Shown piece by piece: positions 51,879 through 60,547 of a stretch of 64,000 nucleotides of DNA. The stretch comes from [Clostridium] leptum DSM 753 (lineage in GTDB: Bacteria; Bacillota; Clostridia; Oscillospirales; Acutalibacteraceae). How positions within the stretch are numbered: the first letter of the stretch is position 1; every line of letters begins with the position of its first letter. The notes under the pieces are model-generated. The model did no database searches and was not told where the DNA came from. It saw nothing but the letters and a program-made list of their open reading frames with translations. The stretch lies in contig DS480341.1 in NCBI GenBank assembly GCA_000154345.1, positions 1 through 64,000 of the forward strand. The letters run 5' to 3'. The translations under genes were made by a program, and so were the position numbers.

Positions 51879-52021
51879 AGTTGGCTCTCCTAGCTTTGGG
51901 ATAATATCTTTCGTATACTGTGTTCGCCAAGCGTCCCCCTCGCCGCCTTCTCAGTCACGCTCGGCGGCCTGGCGTCTATTTTCATGAAAGCCTTATCCCA
52001 CTATCGTTATTAAGTGTTCCT
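51879..52021 (-). promoter_or_regulatory. structured 5' leader of the yitJ-like gene, class unknown
   Basis: A minus-strand extended -10 (TGGTATAAT, near 52022-52030) starts a leader of about 140 nt. A perfect 8-bp closing helix TGGGATAA/TTATCCCA (51993-52000 with 51897-51904) encloses GCCAGG/CTTGGC (51968-51973 with 51926-51931) and CCGCC/GGCGG (51963-51967 with 51943-51947). It does not match SAM, SAH, cobalamin, THF or T-box cores that I know. The ribosome site is not visibly sequestered. Confidence 0.45.
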
Positions 52022-52118
52022 ATTATACCATAAAAAGTCAACTCAGGAGGAAAAATCTTTTTTTCTGGAATTTTTATCCTAATTCGGGGCAACAATACCT
52101 TCGTAAAGGGGTGTTGTT

Positions 52119-53525
52119 ATGCCGATTGCAAAGAAGATAGACGAAACCATCGCCATGCTGAAAAAAAGGCTGCGGGCAGAGGAAAGCTTTGACCTAATCT
52201 ACCGAACCATGACCATCGGCGGAAAAGGCGCCTGCTTGTTCTTTATCGACGGCTTGGTAAAGGATGAGGTCATGGAAAAAATCATGGAGTTCTTTTACAG
52301 CGCTAAGCCTGAAGACGTTACCGACGCTCACTCGTTTGTAAAAAGCAGCGTACCGTACATCGAGGTCGCCCTTTCCGACGACGAAGGCCTGATCTGCACC
52401 AACATTCTTTCCGGAATTTTGGTGTTAGTGGTAGACGGCTTTGACAAGGCAATTTCCATCGACGTAAGGACTTATCCGCAGCGCGACAGCAGCGAGCCCG
52501 ACCGGGACAAGGTGATCGTCGGCTCCCGGGATGGGTTTGTGGAAACCCTGGTAGCGAACACAGCTTTGATTCGCCGGAGGATTCGGAATCCCAGCCTGAC
52601 CATGAAAATTCTTTCCGTGGGAAGTCTTTCCAAAACCGACGTAGTGCTGTGCTACATGGATGACCACGTAGACCATGCCTTGCTGAATAAGCTCTTGAAA
52701 AAAATCCAGGACGCGCCGGTGGAATCCTTGACTATGAACCAGCAGAGCTTGATGGAGGCCATGCATCGAACCCGCTGGTATAACCCGTTTCCTAAGTTTA
52801 AATATACCGAGCGTCCGGATACTGCCGCCGCCTCGGTTTTGGAGGGAAACATCGTCATTCTGGTGGACAACTCCCCTTCAGCCGTGATCGTTCCCACCAG
52901 CATTTTCGATATCATCGAGGAGGCTGACGACTACTACTTTCCTCCAATCACGGGCACCTATCTGAGGCTTTCCCGATATCTGATCTCCCTGTTTACTCTG
53001 GTGGTCACGCCGTTGTGGCTTCTGGCACTTCAGAACCCCCAATGGGTTCCCGAGCTGTTCCAGTTTACCGTCCAAATTGAGGAACCTGTCTATATTCCAA
53101 TCTTCTGGCAGCTAATCCTGCTGGAAATCGCCATCGATGGCCTGCGGCTGGCCTCCTTAAACACACCCAGCAGCCTCACCACCGCACTGAGCGTAATCGC
53201 CGGTATTGTGCTCAGCGACTTCGCGGTAAAATCCGGCTGGTTCAACATGCAGTCCCTGCTGTATATGGCCTTTGTGTCAATCGCCAATTATTCCCAGCCC
53301 AGCTATGAGCTTGGCTATGCCCTGAAATTTCTCCGGGTTCTTCTGCTGGTTTTAACCCTCCTGTTTAATCTGTGGGGCTTTCTCGCCGGTTTGGTCCTGA
53401 TCTTTATCCTGATGATCCTCAATAAAACGATCAGCGGAAAAAGCTATCTATATCCCTTGATTCCCTTTAACGGCAAGGAACTGAAAAAGAAGCTGATCCG
53501 CACCCGTCTTCACGTAAAATATTAA
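52119..53525 (+). CDS. spore germination GerA family protein, SpoVAF-like
   Basis: 468 residues. A soluble N-terminal domain (about 1-285) has VGSRDGFVETLVANTALIRRRIRNPSL, the GerA-subunit signature; five hydrophobic segments follow (about 290-450). The length and the ITGTYLRLSRYLISLFTLVVTP block fit SpoVAF better than GerAA. Such inner-membrane spore proteins take part in germinant signalling or DPA release. No gerB/C or other spoVA genes adjoin it. ATG follows AAAGGGG. Confidence 0.87.
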   Translation: MPIAKKIDETIAMLKKRLRAEESFDLIYRTMTIGGKGACLFFIDGLVKDEVMEKIMEFFYSAKPEDVTDAHSFVKSSVPYIEVALSDDEGLICTNILSGILVLVVDGFDKAISIDVRTYPQRDSSEPDRDKVIVGSRDGFVETLVANTALIRRRIRNPSLTMKILSVGSLSKTDVVLCYMDDHVDHALLNKLLKKIQDAPVESLTMNQQSLMEAMHRTRWYNPFPKFKYTERPDTAAASVLEGNIVILVDNSPSAVIVPTSIFDIIEEADDYYFPPITGTYLRLSRYLISLFTLVVTPLWLLALQNPQWVPELFQFTVQIEEPVYIPIFWQLILLEIAIDGLRLASLNTPSSLTTALSVIAGIVLSDFAVKSGWFNMQSLLYMAFVSIANYSQPSYELGYALKFLRVLLLVLTLLFNLWGFLAGLVLIFILMILNKTISGKSYLYPLIPFNGKELKKKLIRTRLHVKY

Positions 53526-53936
53526 ACCGCTTGTCTCAAAATGTTCCAGCGCGGGCCGTCATCGAATACTCTCTTAAGGGACAAGGGAGAAAAGCAGGCT
53601 AAAAATTTTACAGCAAAATTAAAAAAGCTGAGTAAAATGCTGGATTGCATTTTACTCAGCTTTTTTTGAGCGGAAAACCGGCAGACGCGCGGTGGCGGCG
53701 CCCCGCAGACGGCTTTTATTCAAAGCAGGGAGCGAAGCGCGGCTGCCGGGAGCTTTCTATCCGTGACAAAAAAGCGCTCCCGACAGCGAACAGCCACACG
53801 TTTACGAGAGGCAGAGCGGTCAGCACAAAAATTCAAGCACCTCCTGAATTGCGGTCCGGCAATGGATATTAAGGCCGGCACAATCCGTCCTTGACGATGG
53901 TTGTTTCTTAGTCGCTTTTGAGGGGAAATCCTGCTT
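53526..53936. other. 411-bp convergent region
   Basis: Contains the terminator at 53619-53668; the remainder (53669-53936) shows no recognised gene, repeat or site. Confidence 0.45.
53619..53668. terminator. terminator of the SpoVAF-like gene
   Basis: AAAAAAGCTGAGTAAAATGC pairs perfectly with GCATTTTACTCAGCTTTTTT around TGGATT, with A and T runs on both sides. Confidence 0.9.
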
Positions 53937-54743
53937 CTAAAAGCGCCGCGGATCGGCAGAGGCGTATAATGGATTCGCTTCCCGCACCATTCCCGGATAT
54001 TCCCTTTTCAGTTGGGTAAAAGCCGTCTCCACTTCCTCTGGGATCTCTACATGGGCGATATAGCCCTTTCCGGACGGCCCATAGCCCTCAGGAGTATCGG
54101 ACAGGCGGGAGATTTCCCCCATCAACAGGGTTAGATACCGTTCCATCGGCCACATGCCCCAGATCTCCCGGTCAAAAGCCAGCTTGGAATCCCTTTCGAC
54201 CACCTTAGCCTGATAAGCGGCGTAGTTTATGATTGCTATCTCTTCTCCCGCGTACTTTCTTAAGGTGGCATCCATCCGCCGCTGCATGGCAGCATCCTGG
54301 GTTAAAATAATTCTCTGATATGGCACACGGCTGCTTTTCAGCAGTTTTAGCAGATAAGTAATGTTATTGCCGCAGTTGGTGGATTCACGCTCCAGAAGGT
54401 CAGCCTTTCTTCCATATCGGTATTCCAAATAAGCCTGGAAAATCTCCGCCTCCGGCCGCCCAGCGGTTTGGATCTCGGGAACCTCCCGGCCCATCGCCTG
54501 CCGTAGATCCTCTGTCGTATGTCCGGCGCCCCCCACGATCACATATTTTTTAGCAGCCTGATTTTTCATCGACTCAGCAAGTACATTGCCGCCGCATAAA
54601 ATGCTCCCTCCAAAAAGAACCATCACATCGGCTTGCCGAAAGCCGTATTTTTGTTCCAATGCATCTTTTGTCAGCGTGGGAACGTCTCTAACACCGCAAA
54701 ACGCGCCTAAGGTGTTGATCCATTCTACCGTATTCCCCTTCAT
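53937..54743 (-). CDS. YdcF/DUF218-family protein
   Basis: 268 residues, close to E. coli YdcF length. The fold core is visible: ADVMVLFGGSILCGGN, AKKYVIVGGAGHTTEDLR, LLERESTNCGNNITYLLKLL and RIILTQDAAMQRRMDATLRKY. DUF218 members bind SAM (YdcF) or act in envelope carrier metabolism (ElyC); this one has no membrane helix, which favours the YdcF side. Start is ATG 54743, 8 bp after AAAGGA; the GTG just before it is less likely. Function unknown. Confidence 0.82.
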   Translation of the reverse strand: MKGNTVEWINTLGAFCGVRDVPTLTKDALEQKYGFRQADVMVLFGGSILCGGNVLAESMKNQAAKKYVIVGGAGHTTEDLRQAMGREVPEIQTAGRPEAEIFQAYLEYRYGRKADLLERESTNCGNNITYLLKLLKSSRVPYQRIILTQDAAMQRRMDATLRKYAGEEIAIINYAAYQAKVVERDSKLAFDREIWGMWPMERYLTLLMGEISRLSDTPEGYGPSGKGYIAHVEIPEEVETAFTQLKREYPGMVREANPLYASADPRRF

Positions 54744-54934
54744 CACCGTGTTCCTTTCCTGTGATTCTTAAAGTTTTCGCAGCTTCGCCTTTTTATCGTA
54801 GCACAAAACTTTTTGGGAGGCAATCCTTTTCCTTGCCTGTGAGACAGCTGATCTTTTTCTACGCTTTTTTACTGCCTTTTAAATATTTTTGATTTGTGGT
54901 AAAATAAAACAAAGTCTAAAGGCAGGCGAAAGCT

Positions 54935-55576
54935 ATGAAAGAAAACTATGAACGGTGGATGAACCGGGAAATACAGCGTTTCCAGGCGCGTGGGGAAGTC
55001 CCCCGCCTGCTGCTGCACAGCTGCTGCGCTCCTTGCAGCAGCGCAGTGCTGGAAAGCGTCTTCCGGTATTTCGAAATTACCATCTTTTATTACAACCCCA
55101 ATATATTCCCCAAAGAAGAATATCTCCACAGGGTGCAGGAGCAAAAGCGGTTTTTAGCGCAGTTTCCTCCCGCCTCCTCGGTTACTTTTTTAGAGGGGGA
55201 TTATCAGCCGGAACGGTTCTTTCAGCTTGCACAGGGACTGGAACAGGAACCGGAAGGCGGCGAAAGATGCGCCCGCTGCTACGAGCTGCGGCTGCGCCGC
55301 ACCGCCGAGCTGGCCAGAGAGCTAGGTTTTTCGTATTTTACCACAACGCTGTCTATCAGCCCTTATAAGGACGCAGAAAAGCTTAACGCCATTGGCAGGA
55401 AGCTCTCTGAGGAATACGAGGTTTCTTACCTATATTCTGATTTTAAAAAGAAGGACCGCTATAAGCGTTCCATCGCGCTTTCCAGGGAATATGGGCTGTA
55501 CCGGCAGGAGTTTTGCGGCTGCCCCTTTTCCCGGGAAGAAGCCCTGCGGAGAAAGCAGGAGCAGGGAAACCGGTAG
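54935..55576 (+). CDS. queH: epoxyqueuosine reductase QueH
   Basis: 213 residues of the former DUF208 family. It performs the last step of queuosine synthesis in tRNA in organisms without QueG. LLHSCCAPCSSAVLE holds an adjacent Cys pair and a CxxC, ERCARCYELRL another CxxC, and EFCGCPFSREEA the C-terminal CxC; these bind iron-sulfur and metal. ATG follows AGGCAGG. It is a single gene facing away from ydcF. Confidence 0.93.
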   Translation: MKENYERWMNREIQRFQARGEVPRLLLHSCCAPCSSAVLESVFRYFEITIFYYNPNIFPKEEYLHRVQEQKRFLAQFPPASSVTFLEGDYQPERFFQLAQGLEQEPEGGERCARCYELRLRRTAELARELGFSYFTTTLSISPYKDAEKLNAIGRKLSEEYEVSYLYSDFKKKDRYKRSIALSREYGLYRQEFCGCPFSREEALRRKQEQGNR

Positions 55577-55626
55577 CTTGAGGTTTTCACCAACAAACCA
55601 AGAATTGCAAAGCAAGCCATAAAAAT

Positions 55627-55674
55627 CAGATGAAAGCGGCCGGCTGGACAAATCCAGCCGGCCGCTTTCATCTG
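55627..55674 (-). terminator. 22-bp perfect hairpin, terminator of the trk operon
   Basis: Two 22-nt arms (55627-55648 and 55653-55674) are perfectly complementary around CAAA. On the minus strand ATTTTTA follows, which suits termination after the DUF6054 gene; queH reads into it from the other side. Confidence 0.7.
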
Positions 55675-55721
55675 ACTCTATATTTCCAGCCTCCATTCAA
55701 TAAAGCACGGACTCTTATGCG

Positions 55722-56060
55722 TTATATAATATAGTTTTCAACGGTCTCTCGAATGGTATCTAAAAAGGCTTCTTCACCAAAGATATTAATTTTCCAGAAA
55801 ACCGCTTGGCTTCCCCCGGAGGTAATAGCGGAAAGAAAAATTCTGCCGCCGCTTTGCAAAAGAGTAAGGCTCAGGCTGACCCTGTTTCCTCCCGTAAAGC
55901 TGTATCTCTCGTACACTCTAACGGCGCAATACGCAGAGCCAGAGCAAAAATCGCTTTTTTCTTCCAGACTGGCCGAGATGCTGCCATTGATAATCTCATC
56001 CTCCAGCTGGGATAAAATCAGACTGAAATCGCCTTGCAGCTCACATTCCAGCTTTGCCAT
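55722..56060 (-). CDS. DUF6054 family protein
   Basis: 112 residues, a small soluble protein: MAKLECELQGDFSLIL, then NGSISASLEEKSDF, CAVRVYERYSFTGGNRVSLS and LSAITSGGSQAVFWKINIFGEEAFL. I recognise the DUF6054 pattern from Firmicutes; its function is unknown. Start is ATG 56060, after GGGAGGTG. It lies last in the row trkA-trkH-small Cys-rich gene, 39 bp after the latter, so it may be co-expressed with potassium uptake. Confidence 0.72.
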   Translation of the reverse strand: MAKLECELQGDFSLILSQLEDEIINGSISASLEEKSDFCSGSAYCAVRVYERYSFTGGNRVSLSLTLLQSGGRIFLSAITSGGSQAVFWKINIFGEEAFLDTIRETVENYII

Positions 56061-56099
56061 TCCTACACCTCCCATCTGACGTTTTTCAAGGATTTCCCG

Positions 56100-56261
56100 C
56101 TATTTTTGGTTGGATACATCAGACCGTTTCTTTTTTCCCTTTTGAGCGCAATAAGGCGGATATTTGCTGTTGATCCTGTGAAATTCCTTACATTCCCCGC
56201 AATTTCCATGACGGGGACAGTTTTTCTTTTTACAAGGGCATACCATAGTCTTTTCTTCCAA
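56100..56261 (-). CDS. small Cys-rich protein, 53 residues
   Basis: A short frame starting at TTG 56261, 7 bp after GGGAGG (an ATG five codons later is also possible). The protein has six cysteines in MVCPCKKKNCPRHGNCGECKEF and PPYCAQ, a basic charge and a Lys-rich end. CPCKK.NC.RHG.C..C resembles small conserved clostridial proteins of unknown role that probably bind zinc or an iron-sulfur centre. It begins 23 bp after the trkH stop and precedes the DUF6054 gene. It is below common gene-finder length cut-offs. Confidence 0.7.
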   Translation of the reverse strand: MEEKTMVCPCKKKNCPRHGNCGECKEFHRINSKYPPYCAQKGKKKRSDVSNQK

Positions 56262-56283
56262 AGCGGTTCCTCCCGTACAGCGG

Positions 56284-57732
56284 TCAGCGTTTCCAGGCAG
56301 CGGGCACTGCCAGCATCAGCATAGGAAAGATCTCCAGCCTGCCGATGAGCATATCCAAGCTTAGTATCAGCTTACTGCCAGCGGAAAAGCACGCATAATT
56401 CCCCATCGGTCCTACCAGATCCAGACCTGGGCCAATGTTGTTTAAGCAAGCCAGCACAGCGGTTAAGCTGGTCTCCATAGAAAAATTATCGATTGCGATC
56501 AGCAGCAGGGAGGCAATCGAGATGATCGTATAAACCGTCAAATAGTCATGGACGCCATGCACTACCTCGTCGTCCACCTTGGCGCCATCCACATGGATCG
56601 CGGAAACCGACCTGGGCCGCAGCATTTTACGGATATTCCGCTTGGCCTCCTTAAACAGGATCAGCACCCGGATAGACTTAATCCCGCCGCCGGTACTGCC
56701 GGCGCAGGCGCCGAAAATCATCAGGATCACCAAAATAGTCTTGGAAAACATCGGCCATTGGTTGAAATCCACAGTAGCGAAACCGGTAGTCGTCATCACT
56801 GAGGACACCGTAAACGCCACGTGGTGGGCCGCTGTTCCCGGATTCCAGTCAAACTGTGGAAGGACGTTCCAGGTAATCAGAAGAATAGCCCCGATCATAG
56901 TGCCTAAATACAGGCGCAGCTCCTGATTTCTGAAAACCCGTGAAAACTGGCGCAGCAGGAGCAAATAGAAGATATTGAAATTCACACCGAAGAGGGCCAT
57001 GAAAACTGTGACTACTCCTTGCTGAAAGGGGGAATAACCCGCCATGCTGTCGTTTTTAATGGCAAAGCCTCCGGTGCCCGCAGTAGCAAAGGAAGTGGTG
57101 ACGCTGTCGAACAGAGGCATCCCTCCGGCCAGCAGAATCAGGATCTGCACCATGGTCAGGGCAATATAAATGCCATATAAAATTTTGGCGGTTTGATGCA
57201 GCTTTGGCGCGAGCTTTTCTACCGAAGGCCCGGGACTTTCCGCCCGTAACAGATGTACCAGGGTGCTTTTCCCTTTCATAATGGGAATAATTGCAAGCAA
57301 AAACACCAGAACTCCCATGCCTCCCAGCCAATGGGTAAAGCTGCGCCAGTACAAAAGGCTCATCGGCAAGGCTTCTACATTCTGCACCACACTGGCCCCG
57401 GTGGTGGTAAAGCCTGAAACCGTCTCAAAAATACAATCAATAAAATTTGGAATCTCCCCGCTGATCCAAAAAGGAAGCGCGCCAAAAAGAGACACGGCGA
57501 TCCACGCTAATGATACGGTCAGGAAGCCATCCCGGGCATAGATTTCCTTTTTCCTTACCCGAAAGGCCGCCGAAAGCAGGCTGACGCCGCCCATGGCCAG
57601 CATAGCGAAAATAAATCCTATGAGCGAAGGATATTCCTTCTGCACGATGGCGATGACCGCTGCCGGGATCATCGTTACAGCCTCGATTCTTAAAATCTGA
57701 CAGATCAGATACAGAATCATTCTGCGGTTCAT
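56284..57732 (-). CDS. trkH: Trk/Ktr potassium uptake, membrane subunit
   Basis: 482 residues with four membrane-pore-membrane repeats. Selectivity filter-like segments include VSGFTTTGASV, TAGTGGFAIKND, TTTGFATVDFNQW and LNNIGPGLDLVG; ACAGSTGGGIKSIR is the TrkH-family loop. It forms the K+ channel-like translocator gated by TrkA. The ATG overlaps the trkA stop (ATGA), so both subunits are made together. Confidence 0.94.
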   Translation of the reverse strand: MNRRMILYLICQILRIEAVTMIPAAVIAIVQKEYPSLIGFIFAMLAMGGVSLLSAAFRVRKKEIYARDGFLTVSLAWIAVSLFGALPFWISGEIPNFIDCIFETVSGFTTTGASVVQNVEALPMSLLYWRSFTHWLGGMGVLVFLLAIIPIMKGKSTLVHLLRAESPGPSVEKLAPKLHQTAKILYGIYIALTMVQILILLAGGMPLFDSVTTSFATAGTGGFAIKNDSMAGYSPFQQGVVTVFMALFGVNFNIFYLLLLRQFSRVFRNQELRLYLGTMIGAILLITWNVLPQFDWNPGTAAHHVAFTVSSVMTTTGFATVDFNQWPMFSKTILVILMIFGACAGSTGGGIKSIRVLILFKEAKRNIRKMLRPRSVSAIHVDGAKVDDEVVHGVHDYLTVYTIISIASLLLIAIDNFSMETSLTAVLACLNNIGPGLDLVGPMGNYACFSAGSKLILSLDMLIGRLEIFPMLMLAVPAAWKR

Positions 57733-59105
57733 AACAATCCCTTCTCCTCGTCTAAAATATCATTCAGGTCGTTAATGAACCGGTCTGCCGTGGTTACCAC
57801 GATAACAGTATCCCCTTTTTCAATGGCGTCATTACCAGAGGGAATGATAATTTTTCCCCGGCGGTTGATGCAGGAGAGCAAAATATTCGGTTTCAGCTCA
57901 AGATCAGAAAGCTTTTGGCCCAGGCCCCGGAAGCTTTCCGATGCCCTGAATTCCAGCGCCTCCGCTTTTTCGTCCACAATCCGGTGCAGCGCAACAACGG
58001 CTCCGCCGGTCCGGTTGCCCATAGCCCTGACATAACGGACGATATCGTTGGTACACAGCTCCTTAGGGCTGACCACACAATCAATTCCCTTATCCCGAAA
58101 AACCTCGGTATATTCCGTCCGGTTGATCTTTGTAATCACCTTGGGAACCTTCAAATAGTTGGCATACATGGATACGATCAGGTTTTCCTCGTCAATATCT
58201 GTCAGGGTCACCACCGCGTCGGTCTGGTCAATTCCCTCGGAATCCAGAATGGAGCGGTCGGAACCGTCGGCAAAAATCACCGTAGCCTTGGGCAGCAGCT
58301 CCGCCAGCTGCCTGCACCGTTCCTTTTGGATTTCAATCAGCTTCACATCCACGCCCTCATCGAGCAAAGCCATCGCCAGGTAAACCGCGATCCGGCTGCC
58401 GCCGATGATCATAACATTTTTGATCTTTTTCTGGTTCAGATGCAGGCTGCGGATCAATCTGGCCAGGTCTCCGGAGGAGGCGGTGACATACAGCTTGTCC
58501 CCGGCCTGCAGGCGGAAGCTGCCGTCCGGAATCACCACATCATTTCCCCGTTCCACTGCACACACCAGCACCTTGACCTTCACCGTGTGGTAAAGCTCTG
58601 AAAGAAGCTTGCCCACAATATGGCTTTCCGGCCGGAGCACAACCTCTACAATTTCCACCCGGCCCTTCGCGAAAGCATCCCGCTTGAGGAAGGAGGGAAA
58701 TTGAAGCAGCCGGAAAATTTCGCTGGCGGTGGCCCGCTCCGGATTAATCATCAGATTCAGGCCCAGCTCGTCCTTTAACAAAAAGAATTGGCCATAATAC
58801 TCCGGATTCCGCACTCTGGCAATGGTATGGCTGCATCCCAGCTTTTTCGCCACAATACAGCACAGAAGATTAATTTCATCCGCAGAAGTCGCGGCGATCA
58901 TCAGGTCGCTTTCTCCCACGCTGGCCGCGCTCTGCACCACAGGGGATGCGCCGTTTCCATGAACCACCTGAATATCCACCATCTGCTGGGATTCCTTCAA
59001 CACCATTTTATTGCTGTCTATTACCACAATGTCATGGTCTTCCCGGGCCAGCTGCTGCGTTAAGGCAAATCCTACCTTACCGTCTCCCACAATAACAATT
59101 TTCAT
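57729..59105 (-). CDS. trkA: Trk potassium uptake regulator TrkA
   Basis: 458 residues with two RCK units. Each has a Rossmann nucleotide-binding half (VIVGDGKVGFALTQQL near residue 3; NVMIIGGSRIAVYLAMALL near 228) and a C-terminal half. This is the TrkA double-domain form rather than the single-domain KtrA. It senses NAD(H)/ATP and gates TrkH. Start is ATG 59105, 8 bp after GGAG; a reading 20 codons longer does not fit the family. It heads the four-gene operon trkA-trkH-Cys-rich-DUF6054. Confidence 0.94.
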   Translation of the reverse strand: MKIVIVGDGKVGFALTQQLAREDHDIVVIDSNKMVLKESQQMVDIQVVHGNGASPVVQSAASVGESDLMIAATSADEINLLCCIVAKKLGCSHTIARVRNPEYYGQFFLLKDELGLNLMINPERATASEIFRLLQFPSFLKRDAFAKGRVEIVEVVLRPESHIVGKLLSELYHTVKVKVLVCAVERGNDVVIPDGSFRLQAGDKLYVTASSGDLARLIRSLHLNQKKIKNVMIIGGSRIAVYLAMALLDEGVDVKLIEIQKERCRQLAELLPKATVIFADGSDRSILDSEGIDQTDAVVTLTDIDEENLIVSMYANYLKVPKVITKINRTEYTEVFRDKGIDCVVSPKELCTNDIVRYVRAMGNRTGGAVVALHRIVDEKAEALEFRASESFRGLGQKLSDLELKPNILLSCINRRGKIIIPSGNDAIEKGDTVIVVTTADRFINDLNDILDEEKGLL

Positions 59106-59356
59106 AATGCAATCTCCAATAATTCCACAATGATTCAAGCATGAAAAAAGCAAAAAGCGTCTCACTTTTTGCCAAATTTCCTTTTAATTTTCCCATTTCG
59201 GCCAAATCTTAATGCAATCTTAGCACATAAAGAGAAAAGTAGCAAGAGGCGTGGAAAGAAAGATTCTTTTTGAGAGTATTTTTTCCTTCCTTTGCGGCAC
59301 TGTCCAGCCAGAGAGCGTTTAGGAGAACAAACGGCGCACGCTGAAACAGGGAAGCC

Positions 59357-59407
59357 AAACGCAAAGGGCCGAACGGAAAGTTGTTTCCCGTTCGGCCCTT
59401 TACGTTT
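59357..59407 (-). terminator. hairpin after the phosphoesterase gene
   Basis: AAAGGGCCGAACGG pairs with CCGTTCGGCCCTTT and flanking AAACG/CGTTT extends it. The U run is weak on both strands. Confidence 0.55.
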
Positions 59408-59447
59408 GGAATATAAATAGGCTGAATGCTTGAATTCACATATTATG

Positions 59448-60296
59448 TTATACGATATCGATTATCACAAGCTCCGGCCGGTTATAAAACCTTGGAACTC
59501 TCGTAGACTCTCTGGCCAGGCCGCGGCTGACAATCATCACGGTGCGCTTCTTATGGTATTCGCCGCCAGCGTACTTTGGAAAGAAGCCCTGATTCGGGGC
59601 GTAAAGCCCGTTTAAAATTCCCGGGATTCTAAATTGTCCGCCGTGAGCGTGGCCGCAAAGCGATAAATCAAAGCCTTGCGCGGCGTAAAGCTCAAAAAAT
59701 TCCGGACGGTGGGAAAGCAGAATCGTATAATTCCCATTTTCAGAAGCTTTTCTCACCTGATCAATTTGTTGGAGAAAGCTTACCGTGTCCCGTGCTGGAT
59801 CTGCAGAAGCGGTAAAAGAGGCCTCCGGGTCGTCAACCCCGCAAAGATTGATCGCCGTGCCACGAACCGAAACCGTTTCACAGACGCCGGAAAGCCTATG
59901 GACCCCACACTCCTTAAGGATATCCATTTTTTCCAAAAAAGCGCCGCTGCCGCTCCAGTGTTCATGGTTCCCGGTCACATAGTAGCATGGATACCGTTTC
60001 CCAACGCCGCGCAAGAATTGTTCCGTATTATCGTCGGGGAGCTCATCGTCGAAAATATCGCCACTCATCAAGACCAGATCTGGATTTTGACTGTCAACAG
60101 CGTCTATCAATTCCCGCTGATTTTCTCCGTATCCGCAGGAATGGAGGTCTGATATAAGCGCAACACGGACCGGCGCCTGCACGGCGTCAGATTCCACCGT
60201 ATAGCACCGCACCTTCAGCCCGCTGTCAAAGCCGGGAATAACCGGGCACGCCAGCGCCAAAAGAATAATTGGAACCATGATTCTTCTTTTCTTCAT
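59448..60296 (-). CDS. membrane-anchored metallophosphoesterase
   Basis: 282 residues. One N-terminal hydrophobic segment (about 6-24) puts the enzyme outside. The calcineurin-like metal ligands are in order: ALISDLHSCGYG, LMSGDIFDD, YVTGNHEHWSG, LLSHRPEFF and LCGHAHGGQFRIPG. This matches the YkuE/YaeI-type group, some of which cleave lipid pyrophosphates such as UDP-diacylglucosamine; a definite substrate cannot be named. ATG follows GGAGG by 9 bp. It is a single gene. Confidence 0.9.
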   Translation of the reverse strand: MKKRRIMVPIILLALACPVIPGFDSGLKVRCYTVESDAVQAPVRVALISDLHSCGYGENQRELIDAVDSQNPDLVLMSGDIFDDELPDDNTEQFLRGVGKRYPCYYVTGNHEHWSGSGAFLEKMDILKECGVHRLSGVCETVSVRGTAINLCGVDDPEASFTASADPARDTVSFLQQIDQVRKASENGNYTILLSHRPEFFELYAAQGFDLSLCGHAHGGQFRIPGILNGLYAPNQGFFPKYAGGEYHKKRTVMIVSRGLARESTRVPRFYNRPELVIIDIV

Positions 60297-60547
60297 TTTA
60301 TAAGTCCTCCGGGGAAATCAGCCGGCTTATTTTCTCAGCAGCCCTACAGCGCCGGCTATCAAAAGACTCCGCCGGAGGGCGCTTTAAAAGCCAGCGGAAT
60401 TCGCCGCGCAGCAGTGAAATCAGATATATCTTTCACGTTCTTCCTGGCTTAGCGCACAGTTTCGGCGCCGCGGCATACTTAGGCTTCATGCCCTATTTTG
60501 AGAAAGCAACGCGTTTCATGTTCTTTTTCTGGGCTTTTATTTTATAA

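Noticed and set aside
56034..56324. A 96-codon plus-strand frame between the DUF6054 gene and trkH
   Set aside because: It is antisense to the small Cys-rich gene and has no ribosome site or domain pattern.
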